64,000 nt of DNA from Lachnotalea sp. AF33-28 (GTDB lineage Bacteria > Bacillota > Clostridia > Lachnospirales > Lachnospiraceae), in assembly GCF_003477885.1 (NCBI RefSeq), contig NZ_QUEE01000005.1, positions 124,001 to 188,000 of the forward strand. Direction: 5' to 3'. Positions 35,361-43,740 of the stretch are shown here, in pieces; position 1 is the first letter of the stretch, and the number at the start of each line of letters is the position of its first letter. Under the pieces are notes generated by a model. That model was not told where the DNA came from, searched no databases, and saw only the letters and a list, made by a program, of their open reading frames with translations. Position numbers and translations under genes: made by a program.

Positions 35361-35417
35361 GCACACTACAGGTCATTGGCCGTCGGCCGATGAGCTGAAT
35401 ACAGTTACTACGAGGAG
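35361..35417 (+). promoter_or_regulatory. Two-hairpin leader element, copy F (degenerate)
   Basis: GCACAC is present, but its partner arm is lost. P2 is kept as TCATTGGCC and GGCCGATGA around GTC, preceded by CAGG. GAGGAGG follows before the binding-protein ATG. Confidence 0.5.
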
Positions 35418-35425
35418 GATATGGG

Positions 35426-36787
35426 ATGAAGAAAACATGGATCGGCATCGTTACAGCAATCTTTCTGATGTGCGGACTGGCGGCGTGTTCCGGTAAGGAC
35501 AGCCCCGGAGGGACTTCCGCTGCAGATGCGGGGACGCAGGCACAGACAGGCGGCGCGGGCACACAGGCCGAAACAGACGCGGCCGTATCGGGGGAAAAAG
35601 TCAAGCTGCGCGGGGTCTATCTCAATGGGGATGAGGTACAGAATGACATCATGGATAACTACATTAAAAAGAATCTGGCCGAAAAGTTCCCCAACGTGGA
35701 AATTGAATGGGAGGGAACGGGGGATCTGACCAACCTGCTGAAGACCTACAGCGCCACCGGAGATCTGCCGGATGTCTGGTACAGCGATGCGGCCAGCGCC
35801 ACCGCCATCATCAATGCCGGAAATCAGCTGAATATGGCGGATTATATCACAAAGGACGGGTTTATTGATAACTACGTAAATCCCGATGCGCTGTATTACT
35901 CGGACGGCGGCATCTATGCAATCTCTTCGGGAATCGATGCATTTTATACGCCCGCCGTTTATTACAACAAGGAGATCTTTAAGCAGTACAATCTGGAAGT
36001 GCCGCAGACCTATGATGAGCTGCTCGAGGTGTGTCAGACACTGATCGATAATGGAGTCACGCCGATTTCCATTACGGGAACCACCGGATGGAGCGTCAGA
36101 AACTTCCTGTTTTTCACAATCCTCATGAATGAGGATCCGGCGGCGGCCCAGGCCCTCCTTAGCAATGAGATTGATTTCACCGATGAGCGGGTGATAGGAG
36201 CTCTGAAAAAGATTGAAGACATGCTGAATATGGGGTGCTTCCCGGAAGGCGTTGCCAATATTGATTTCAGCACACACTGCGCGCTGTATACGGAGGGCAA
36301 GACAGCGATGATCGCGACCATGTCCTGGAGCTATGGTGAGCTGGAGGCAGCACAGGATACGGGAGTATTTATGTGGCCGTCTTCGAATCCGGAAGTTAAG
36401 ACCGGACAGGCGATACAGATCTGGGGATCGACGCTCAACGGATGGGCGGTAAACGCCAAGAGTGAGCATCTGGATCTGGCCGTACAGATCGCCGAATACT
36501 GTACAAAGCAGGAAGCGCTGCGCCATGCAGAGAAAGGATCGTCACTGAACTTTAAGACCGACAATGCGGCTCCGATCACCAGCGAGCTGGAAAAAGAGCG
36601 GATGGAGATGTACAGCAATGCGGAACTGTATTTAAAACCGCTTCATCTGAATGCGATGGATTCGGCGGTGATGGCGGAGTTTTCTACCTACACCAATCTG
36701 CTGCTGGCAGGGGATTATACGGCACAACAGTTCTCAGAGGATTTTAATCCAATCTGGAAAGCAAATACTTGGTTTCAGAAACAGTAA
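35426..36787 (+). CDS. ABC transporter substrate-binding lipoprotein, sugar locus II
   Basis: 453 residues. The signal peptide ends in GLAACSG (lipobox), followed by a G/T/A/Q linker and a family-1 solute-binding fold: EKFPNVEIEWEGTGDLTNLL, GDLPDVWYSD, YNKEIFKQYNLEVPQTYDEL and a late AVQIAEYCTKQEA segment typical of sugar-binding proteins of the MsmE/UgpB kind. It is tethered outside the membrane and feeds the two permeases 28 and 906 bases downstream. No ATPase is encoded here. The YesM/YesN pair further downstream probably regulates it. Confidence 0.93.
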   Translation: MKKTWIGIVTAIFLMCGLAACSGKDSPGGTSAADAGTQAQTGGAGTQAETDAAVSGEKVKLRGVYLNGDEVQNDIMDNYIKKNLAEKFPNVEIEWEGTGDLTNLLKTYSATGDLPDVWYSDAASATAIINAGNQLNMADYITKDGFIDNYVNPDALYYSDGGIYAISSGIDAFYTPAVYYNKEIFKQYNLEVPQTYDELLEVCQTLIDNGVTPISITGTTGWSVRNFLFFTILMNEDPAAAQALLSNEIDFTDERVIGALKKIEDMLNMGCFPEGVANIDFSTHCALYTEGKTAMIATMSWSYGELEAAQDTGVFMWPSSNPEVKTGQAIQIWGSTLNGWAVNAKSEHLDLAVQIAEYCTKQEALRHAEKGSSLNFKTDNAAPITSELEKERMEMYSNAELYLKPLHLNAMDSAVMAEFSTYTNLLLAGDYTAQQFSEDFNPIWKANTWFQKQ

Positions 36788-36814
36788 TGTAAACGGCTGC
36801 GGAAGGGATAGTTT

Positions 36815-37696
36815 ATGAACAGATTTTTTACCAAAAGAGCAGTGTTTTTATTCGCATTTCCGGGGCTTGCCCTGTTTACCGTATTTGTGGTGTTCCCTAT
36901 GATCCCCCAGCTGCTGATCAGCTTTCAGTCCCACAACGGGGCGGAGTCCACTGGGTGGGTCGGATGGGATAATTATAAGAACCTGCTGCAGTCCTCCGTA
37001 TTTTGGAAGGCGCACAGGAATACATATTTTATTGTCGGATGCTCTCTGTTCATCGCTCTTCCCATTTCGCTGCTGCTGGCGCTTATGCTGGACCGGACAT
37101 CCCCCCGAGTGCGGGCAGTGTTTAAATTTGGAGCGCTGTTTCCTTCAGTGCTGTCGGTGACGGTGATCGGCAAAATGTGGACCGGCATCTACGATCCGGA
37201 CTGGGGTATGATCAATTCGGCCCTTCGCGGGATCGGGCTGGAAGGGCTTGCACAGAGCTGGCTGACAAATCCGGATACCGTGGTTGCCTGCGTTGCGGCG
37301 GCATTTTTATGGCAGTATATCGGGCTGAACTGCATCCTGTTCTATGCGGGCATTAAGGCCATACCGGAACAGTATTATGAAGCCGCGGTGGTGGACGGCG
37401 CGGGATTTTTCAGAGCGAGCGTGCGCATCACGATACCGCTGCTTAAGGACATCATCAAGTATGTGGTGATCGTATCCACGCTGGGCTCCATGGGAATGTA
37501 TGCCCATATCCTGGTCATGACGGCGGGAGGGCCAGGGGATGCCTCGCGCAGCGTGCTGTATCAGATGTATTATAAGGCGTTTAGCATGTCACAGTTCGGG
37601 GAGGGCTGTGCCATAGCGGTGATTTTTATCGTGGAATGCATGATCGTCTCACTGATCATCAACAAATCTATTGCAAGGGAGCCGATACAATATTGA
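36815..37696 (+). CDS. ABC sugar permease, MalF/UgpA type
   Basis: 293 residues and six membrane helices. The EAA loop is EAAVVDGAGFFRASVRITIP (about residues 189-208), which binds the shared ATPase. The segment FPGLALFTVFVVFPMIPQLL is the first helix. It forms a heterodimer with the next permease, whose TTG start overlaps this gene's TGA stop. Confidence 0.93.
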   Translation: MNRFFTKRAVFLFAFPGLALFTVFVVFPMIPQLLISFQSHNGAESTGWVGWDNYKNLLQSSVFWKAHRNTYFIVGCSLFIALPISLLLALMLDRTSPRVRAVFKFGALFPSVLSVTVIGKMWTGIYDPDWGMINSALRGIGLEGLAQSWLTNPDTVVACVAAAFLWQYIGLNCILFYAGIKAIPEQYYEAAVVDGAGFFRASVRITIPLLKDIIKYVVIVSTLGSMGMYAHILVMTAGGPGDASRSVLYQMYYKAFSMSQFGEGCAIAVIFIVECMIVSLIINKSIAREPIQY

Positions 37697-38511
37697 AACA
37701 GAAATTATGGCTGAAACTGTTACTGATTGCTGCCGGGATCGGCTTCTTATACCCGATGTTCTGGATGGTGCTCACTTCACTGAAGGGAAAAAGCGAGTTT
37801 TACGTCAACCCCTTCGGCCTGCCGAAGGAGTGGGTATTCACCAATTTCGGCGAAGCCCTGGCCAGTCTGGACATACTGAAATATTCCTTAAACAGCGTGA
37901 TCTATACCTTCGGCACCTGTCTGATCACGCTGCTGTTTGGCAGCATGCTCGCTTACTGCATCACCAGGATGAAATTCCGGTTCTCCAGGCAGGCAATGTT
38001 TTATATGTCCGTCGGCCTGGTGATCCCGATACAGGTGGTGATGATCCCGCTCTATATGATGGTGATGAAGATGGGGCTGAAAGGAAGCCGGCTAAGCCTG
38101 ATCCTGCCTTATTCGGCATTTCAGCTGGCCTCCACGGTGCTTATGATCAGCGCATTTCTGGCTACGCTGCCGGGGGAACTGGAAGAGGCCGCGGCCATAG
38201 ACGGCTGCAATGTGTACCAGGCGTTTTTTAAGATTATTCTCCGGGTGATCAAGCCTGCGGTGCTGACGAGAGGCGTATTCATCTTCATATCCATCTGGAA
38301 TGAATTTGCCATTGCGCAGGTGCTGGGCAATACGGAGAAATTAAGGCCCATCCCGGTGGCGCTGCAGAGCTTTTTCCTTTCGGTCGGGGTCTCCCACTGG
38401 GGACTGATCGGGGCGGCCGTCGTAATGACCAGCCTGCCTTCCGTGCTGATCTACTGTTTGGGAAACAAACAGATTGAAAATGCGCTGACGGCGGGGGCTG
38501 TGCTCAAGTAA
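37693..38511 (+). CDS. ABC sugar permease, MalG/UgpE type
   Basis: 272 residues from a TTG at 37693 that overlaps the previous stop (TTGA); AGGGAG lies upstream. Six helices, with the EAA loop EAAAIDGCNVYQAFFKIILR (about residues 174-193), and the segment MLTSLKGKSEFYVNPF near the N-terminus is typical of the MalG group. It is the partner of the previous permease in sugar locus II. Confidence 0.9.
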   Translation: MKQKLWLKLLLIAAGIGFLYPMFWMVLTSLKGKSEFYVNPFGLPKEWVFTNFGEALASLDILKYSLNSVIYTFGTCLITLLFGSMLAYCITRMKFRFSRQAMFYMSVGLVIPIQVVMIPLYMMVMKMGLKGSRLSLILPYSAFQLASTVLMISAFLATLPGELEEAAAIDGCNVYQAFFKIILRVIKPAVLTRGVFIFISIWNEFAIAQVLGNTEKLRPIPVALQSFFLSVGVSHWGLIGAAVVMTSLPSVLIYCLGNKQIENALTAGAVLK

Positions 38512-38563
38512 ATCGGCGCATGGGATGCATGCGGATACCAAATATGCAGGGGAGGATCAGCAA

Positions 38564-39895
38564 ATGACGGACAGGGATAAAGCAGAGATATTTATTGATG
38601 AGCCCCGGCGCCGGACACCCGTGGCCGGAAGATACGATGTGATTGTCTGCGGCGGCGGACCGGCGGGAACCGCTGCTGCGGTGAGGGCGGCCGAAAACGG
38701 GGCGTCGGTGCTGCTGCTGGAACGCCAGGGCTCTTTGGGAGGGACCTGGACCGGTTCCCTGATGACCTGGCTGATGGATGTGGAAAATAAATCGGGACTG
38801 CTGGACAGGCTCACCGACGGCATTTGCTCCCTGGGAAGCCTTTACTGCCGGCAGCATGGCGATTATTCCTTCTGCCCGGAGGATATGAAATGTGTTATGG
38901 AACAGATGGCCGTGGAGGCGGGAGTGTCACTGCTCTATCATACGATGCTTGCGGGAGTGATCACTGAGGTGCCGCAGGGGGGCGGTGTGCCGGCGGTAAA
39001 AGGGGTGATCACAGAATCCAAGAGCAGAAGACAGGCTTTTCTCGCACCGGTGATCGTAGATGCAACCGGTGACGGGGACGCGGCCGCCATGGCGGGCTGC
39101 TCCTTCTTTATGGGTGAAGAGGGAACCGGGAGGATGCAGCCCATGAGCATGATCGCCCTGGTATGCGGACTTTCCGTCCGGGATGTGCGGCCCTTCTGTC
39201 TGAATTACGAGAGCTGCCCCGGAGAAGCGCAGCGGCACTTTCAGGAACTGTTCGCATCCTGCGGGATACGCCTGTCCTATTCCATGCCGGTGCTGACGCA
39301 TCTGAAAGGCGATCTGTTCTCAGTGAGCTTAAACCATGAGTATCAGGTACCCTGCGATGATGCACGGCAGATTACGGACGCGGTCATACGAGCCAGGGCG
39401 GAAGTGCTGGGAGCACTGCATAAACTGGCGGCCGCGGATAAGCGCTGGGAATCCGCGATCATCGCCCATACTGCGGATGCGATCGGCGTGCGGGAGGGCA
39501 GACGGATCAGGGGGAATTATACAGTCACAAGGGAAGATCTGATATCGGGGCGCACGTTTGAGGACGGGATCTGCGATGTGACGTTTAACGTGGATATTCA
39601 CGTAAGCGGCAAAACAGGAAGCGGTTCCTGGGATGACGGGGGAGTCTGTGTAAAACCCTATCAGATTCCGCTAAGAGCGCTGATCGCCGCGGATGTGCGC
39701 GGGCTTGTGCTGGCCGGCCGGCTGATCAGCGGAGATTTCTACGCCCATGCCAGTTACCGGACCGGCGGCAATATACTAAAAATCGGCGAAGCCGCCGGAG
39801 TCTTAGCCGCAGCTGCTGCCAGAACCGGTGTGGCCCCGGATGAAGTCCCTTTTGATGTGGTGCGGGAAGTGCTTGGGAGCGGGATAGGAACATAG
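38564..39895 (+). CDS. FAD-dependent oxidoreductase
   Basis: 443 residues. The dinucleotide-binding motif VIVCGGGPAGTAAAVRAAEN near residue 25 is followed by LLLERQGSLGGTWTGSL, then ATGDGDAAAMAGC and a C-terminal flavin site RLISGDFYAHASYRTGG. This matches the FAD_oxidored group, whose members oxidise or reduce unknown small molecules. The ATG at 38564 has GGGGAGG upstream. It is the last gene of the sugar locus II transport operon, so its substrate is probably the imported sugar or a derivative (inference). Confidence 0.87.
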   Translation: MTDRDKAEIFIDEPRRRTPVAGRYDVIVCGGGPAGTAAAVRAAENGASVLLLERQGSLGGTWTGSLMTWLMDVENKSGLLDRLTDGICSLGSLYCRQHGDYSFCPEDMKCVMEQMAVEAGVSLLYHTMLAGVITEVPQGGGVPAVKGVITESKSRRQAFLAPVIVDATGDGDAAAMAGCSFFMGEEGTGRMQPMSMIALVCGLSVRDVRPFCLNYESCPGEAQRHFQELFASCGIRLSYSMPVLTHLKGDLFSVSLNHEYQVPCDDARQITDAVIRARAEVLGALHKLAAADKRWESAIIAHTADAIGVREGRRIRGNYTVTREDLISGRTFEDGICDVTFNVDIHVSGKTGSGSWDDGGVCVKPYQIPLRALIAADVRGLVLAGRLISGDFYAHASYRTGGNILKIGEAAGVLAAAAARTGVAPDEVPFDVVREVLGSGIGT

Positions 39896-40059
39896 ACTGA
39901 TCTCCGGGTGCTGCCCGAGAGGAAAATATTACCGGTAAATAAAGATTCCATACACTCCTAAGACGGCCTATAATAAAGTTGCCGGAACTATTCCGGGACA
40001 GAGCATGCTAAGAAGCAGGCGCCTGCCGGATAACCGGAACTGTATGAGGGGGGATTCCT

Positions 40060-41871
40060 ATGGGGACAAAAGCGGGGCACCTGTCCCTGAAGAATAAGAT
40101 ATTTCTTGCCAACGCTGCGGTGGCTGCCGCAGTGCTGGCATTTTTGTGGTTTGTCTGCACCGCGGTCTTCTATAACACCATGGTCAGCCGGATTGAGGAC
40201 GACTACCGGAAGATGCTGGACAACATGGCGCGCAACATTGAGACCATCGCCCGGACAGCTGAGGACTATGCCCGTGTGATTTCCCAATCCAGGGGGCTGC
40301 AGGAGGAGATGCGGGAGTATCTGGAGGTGGAGGATACGGACAAACGGTATTACAGGGCCAGGCTGTGGGCCGGTCTGGCGGAAGCGGGCAGCGATATCAT
40401 CAATCCCACGACCATCGCCTCCGGCATGGCGGTTTTCATCGGTGATGACGTGGTATACAGCGGCTATGACATTCCGGAAGAATCGGTCCGCGGCATCATC
40501 CGGCCGGAGGATCTGGAACGGGCACGCCAGCGGCAGAAACCGGTGTGGAATCCGCTGTCGCTTCTGACCTACAGCAGCCCCTATAACGAAAAGGATTATG
40601 TATTTCCGGTATCCAAACTGATACGGGATAAGAATACGGGGCAGGCGCTGGGTGTGGTCACCCTATTTGTGGGGGAATCCTTCTTTTCGGCCGCTTATGA
40701 GGATAAGGCCAGCCTGAATAACAGGAGCAGCTATTATCTTGCGGATAATGATGGCAGGATTATATCCGCTTCGGATAAGAACACTCTGAACCGGGATCTC
40801 TGTGAGGTGCTGGGCATGACAGAAGAACAGTACCGGATCTGCATTGAGGATGGCGATCTGGTGAATGCGGCCGGCAGGGTCCCCGTGCTGTATTCATCCA
40901 TGGAGAGCCGGCCGGGGTGGAGGCTTTTCTGCGTGACGGAGCTGACCGATCTGGCCGCGGAACAGGGGAGGATGCGGTTCCTCCTGCTCATGATCCTGGC
41001 GGCGGCCCTGGTCATGATCATGACGGTGTCCTGGCTGGTGGCCCGGACCGTCACCAGGCCGGTATACCAGCTGCTGAACACGATGAATGAAATCGAGGAT
41101 AACCAGACAGACGCCAGGGTTCCGGGCAATATCGGCGGAGAGATGGGTCTGCTGGCGGATGAGTTTAACGCGCTGATGGACAGCCTGGAGGAATCCAGAA
41201 AGGCGTTCTGCCGGGAACAGAGGCTGAAACAGAAAAATGAATATAAGCTGCTTCAGGCCCAGATCAACCCTCATTTTCTGTATAATACGATGGAGACGGT
41301 CTCCTCCTTTATCAAGCTGGGGATGAGCAGGGAGGCTCTGACAGCCCTGCGGAGCCTTGTGGATTTTTACCGCCTGTCCCTAAGCAGGGGAAGGGAGATC
41401 ATCACGGTTGACGAGGAGATACAGCTGACAGAGAGCTATCTGAAGCTGCAGGGATTAAGGTATGTGGAATATATGGATTACCGGATCGAATTTGATCCGG
41501 AAACATATCCGTACCGCATCCCCAAACTAACCATACAGCCGTTAGTAGAAAATGCGATCTATCACGGCATCAAGGAAAGCCGGAGCAGAGGTCTGATCTC
41601 CATCGAAGGCTGTATCCGGGAACAAAGCCTGATCATCACGGTGTGCGATACGGGGAAAGGCATTGAGCCCGCGCGCCTGAAGGAGATTCAGGACAGCCTG
41701 GAGTCCGGGAAATCCACCAGCGGGGATTCTTTCGGCCTGGGAAATATCGCGCAAAGACTTAAGCTGCTGTATGCGGATCAGTATCGGATGCAGATCGAGA
41801 GCATACCGGGGAGATTTACCGCGGTGATGATCAGGATCCCTCTGTGTGAATGGGAGGAGGATGGCGTATGA
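40060..41871 (+). CDS. YesM-type sensor histidine kinase, sugar locus II
   Basis: 603 residues. Helix at about 15-38, extracellular Cache-like sensor domain (about 40-300), second helix (FLLLMILAAALVMIMTVSWL), HAMP linker with TRPVYQLLNTMNEIED, then the His_kinase motif QINPHFLYNTMETVSSF (H405) and a HATPase domain with QPLVENAIYHGIKESRSRG and GLGNIAQRL. YesM kinases sense carbohydrates or their binding proteins outside the cell. GGGGGGA precedes the ATG. It overlaps the next regulator gene by ATGA. Confidence 0.93.
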   Translation: MGTKAGHLSLKNKIFLANAAVAAAVLAFLWFVCTAVFYNTMVSRIEDDYRKMLDNMARNIETIARTAEDYARVISQSRGLQEEMREYLEVEDTDKRYYRARLWAGLAEAGSDIINPTTIASGMAVFIGDDVVYSGYDIPEESVRGIIRPEDLERARQRQKPVWNPLSLLTYSSPYNEKDYVFPVSKLIRDKNTGQALGVVTLFVGESFFSAAYEDKASLNNRSSYYLADNDGRIISASDKNTLNRDLCEVLGMTEEQYRICIEDGDLVNAAGRVPVLYSSMESRPGWRLFCVTELTDLAAEQGRMRFLLLMILAAALVMIMTVSWLVARTVTRPVYQLLNTMNEIEDNQTDARVPGNIGGEMGLLADEFNALMDSLEESRKAFCREQRLKQKNEYKLLQAQINPHFLYNTMETVSSFIKLGMSREALTALRSLVDFYRLSLSRGREIITVDEEIQLTESYLKLQGLRYVEYMDYRIEFDPETYPYRIPKLTIQPLVENAIYHGIKESRSRGLISIEGCIREQSLIITVCDTGKGIEPARLKEIQDSLESGKSTSGDSFGLGNIAQRLKLLYADQYRMQIESIPGRFTAVMIRIPLCEWEEDGV

Positions 41872-42941
41872 TGGATGTTCTGATAGCGGATGATGAATAT
41901 TTCTTTCGGGAAGCGATGAAGAGCTCCTTTCCTTGGCAGGAGCATGGCTGCCGGATCTGCGGCGAGGCGAGAAACGGGGAGGAGGCTCTGGAGAAAATCG
42001 GCCTGCTTAAGCCTGACATAGTGTTGGTGGATATCAATATGCCGTTTCTGGGCGGCCTGGAATTCATAGAAAAAGCGGGAAGAATGGCGGATAATCCCGT
42101 CTTTATCATCATCTCCGGCTACAGTGAGTTTTCCTATGCCAAGGAGGCGATCCGCCTGGGGGTGCTGGGTTATATACTCAAGCCCGTCCAGGAGGCGGAG
42201 CTTGCGGACGTGCTGGATGCGGCGGCCGCTAAGATACGGGAGCGCAGAAAGGAAAAAACGGAAAACAGCCATCTGCGCGCGGCGGCCTGCGGACAGTATC
42301 TGACCGCGTCCCGCAGAGCCGAACTGCTGGTGGCCGTGCAGCGCGGCAGCAGGGAGAATGCGCTGGCGCTGTTGGCGCGAATCTATGAGGAGGATCTGGG
42401 GGATAAGGGAGATCATGAAAGCTGTCTGCTGACCTCTGTCGAGATTGTCAAAATCATACTGGATGCCGTCAGGCGGCAGAAGTGTGTGCTGTACGGGGAA
42501 CGCGGCGGTTCCGAGGCGGCAAATCGGATGCTGTACTGCTTAGAGGATGCACAGCAGATCAGAAGCTATGTGACGGATATCATGCGCTACAGCATCCTGC
42601 TGATAAAGAAAAACAGTTTATCGGACTCTGTGAGACGCGCGATGGACTATATAAATGAAAATTACGGTGAGCCGGAGCTGACCGTGGACAGGATCGCCGG
42701 CAGCGTATACCTTAATTATTATTATCTGTGTTCCCAGTTTAAAAAAGAAACGTCGATGACGGTAAACCATTACCTTATGGGATACCGGATGCACCGGGCG
42801 CTTCTGATGCTGTGCGGAGGCGGCAGGAGCCTGGAACAGGCGGCGTTTGCCAGCGGGTTTACCGATGCAAAGTATTTTGCGCGGTGCTTCAAAAAGCAGT
42901 TCGGTATCGCTTGGCGGCGGCTGGAAGGGAACCGGCCTTGA
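41868..42941 (+). CDS. YesN-type response regulator (receiver plus AraC domain), sugar locus II
   Basis: 357 residues from the ATG at 41868 (GGAGGAGG upstream). The receiver domain has ADDEY at residues 7-11 and acceptor D55 in IVLVDINMP. The C-terminal AraC domain includes ELTVDRIAGSVYLNYYYLCS and the last helix FASGFTDAKYFARCFKKQFG. It is the partner of the YesM kinase and the probable activator of the operon at 35426-39895. Confidence 0.93.
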   Translation: MMDVLIADDEYFFREAMKSSFPWQEHGCRICGEARNGEEALEKIGLLKPDIVLVDINMPFLGGLEFIEKAGRMADNPVFIIISGYSEFSYAKEAIRLGVLGYILKPVQEAELADVLDAAAAKIRERRKEKTENSHLRAAACGQYLTASRRAELLVAVQRGSRENALALLARIYEEDLGDKGDHESCLLTSVEIVKIILDAVRRQKCVLYGERGGSEAANRMLYCLEDAQQIRSYVTDIMRYSILLIKKNSLSDSVRRAMDYINENYGEPELTVDRIAGSVYLNYYYLCSQFKKETSMTVNHYLMGYRMHRALLMLCGGGRSLEQAAFASGFTDAKYFARCFKKQFGIAWRRLEGNRP

Positions 42942-42982
42942 AATGTATGCGGCACAACAAAACGGCGGGCAGTGCGTTGTTA

Positions 42983-43059
42983 CAAAGCGTGTTACTGTTC
43001 ACACCCTGCCCTCTCATACGCGGGAACTTTTCAGTAACTGTGAACAGTAACCAAAGCGT
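42983..43059. mobile_element. Short MITE-like element, copy 2, with 8-bp target duplication
   Basis: Terminal inverted repeats GTTACTGTTCACA (42991-43003) and TGTGAACAGTAAC (43039-43051) enclose a 35-bp centre that matches the left part of the element at 30014. Direct repeats CAAAGCGT flank it on both sides (42983-42990 and 43052-43059), a clean target-site duplication. Confidence 0.8.
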
Positions 43060-43082
43060 GCCATATTGTTCGGAAACATGAA

Positions 43083-43111
43083 TTGTAATATTGATAGAGG
43101 TAGGATATAAT
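43083..43111 (+). promoter_or_regulatory. Promoter upstream of the 93-residue protein
   Basis: TTGTAA (43083-43088), 17-base spacer, TATAAT (43106-43111). Confidence 0.65.
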
Positions 43112-43211
43112 ATTGATATTTTTGGAGAGGCACTGACTGCGGAAATTGAAGGGCATGACTGGCGTGCATAGATCATTAGAGGCAGTATGGAAAGATTACT
43201 GGAGGTGCTAA

Positions 43212-43493
43212 ATGGACACTGAAAAAGCTTATCTGAGCAATGATAAGGATATGATTAAGTTCCAATACGGACGCAGGATTGTCCGCTTTCGCGGTCCTTA
43301 CTCGCTGGAGTATTTTACCTCCGTAAAGGACTGGGACAATGGGTATATGGTGGTTATGGCGAAATATCGGCACAATCAGGATCCGGAGGAGGAATATATT
43401 GATCTGGTTCCCATTTTGAAGAATCTGTATATTGACGCTTCGCAGTTTCTGAAGCCCATTAAGGAAGTGAGGTTGGTTTATGAACAGAATTAA
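43212..43493 (+). CDS. Small conserved protein of unknown function
   Basis: 93 residues, soluble, starting MDTEKAYLSNDKDMIKFQYG and containing RRIVRFRGPYSLEYFTSVKD and DPEEEYIDLVPILKNLYI. Basic and aromatic strands at the front and an acidic loop in the middle suggest a small alpha/beta domain. GGAGGTG is 6 bases before the ATG, and a consensus promoter lies 100 bases upstream. It is a single-gene unit closed by a strong terminator. I do not recognise the family. Confidence 0.8.
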   Translation: MDTEKAYLSNDKDMIKFQYGRRIVRFRGPYSLEYFTSVKDWDNGYMVVMAKYRHNQDPEEEYIDLVPILKNLYIDASQFLKPIKEVRLVYEQN

Positions 43494-43557
43494 AGAGATT
43501 AGCGCATAATTTCTTGACAGTCTCTCACCAGCGGCGAGATGATAACAACAAAAACAA

Positions 43558-43617
43558 GCAGGAGGCTGCCGCCTTTCCGGTTTTAAACCGTTCAGGCGGC
43601 AGCCCCCTGCCTTTTTT
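43558..43617 (+). terminator. Strong terminator after the 93-residue protein
   Basis: GCAGG, a, GGCTGCCGCCT pair with AGGCGGCAGCC, c, CCTGC, followed by six T. A second 11-bp perfect hairpin (43617-43647) follows directly. Confidence 0.9.
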
Positions 43618-43656
43618 AATTCATAGGATAGAGCAACCTATGAATTAGAAATACTC

Positions 43657-43726
43657 TGCAGGGACCGCACTGCGGCGGAAAGGTATTACGCCGCTAAAGC
43701 GGCCCGCCGCAGTCGGAAAATCCTGC
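43657..43726 (-). repeat. Structured 3'-UTR repeat, copy 2
   Basis: It lies 14 bases after the hydA stop on the minus strand. CTGCGGCGG (43670-43678) pairs with CCGCCGCAG (43704-43712), enclosing GCCGC/GCGGC around TAAA. The inner pair differs from copy 1 on both arms in a compensated way. Confidence 0.65.
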
Positions 43727-43740
43727 GAGTTATATTCTTA

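Noticed and set aside
35408..36526. Long open frame on the minus strand opposite the locus II binding protein
   Set aside because: It is an antisense shadow of a clear lipoprotein gene.
43100..43200. Short frame before the 93-residue protein (EALTAEIEGHDWRA end)
   Set aside because: It overlaps the predicted promoter and has no start with a ribosome site; it may be a gene remnant, but the evidence is too thin.
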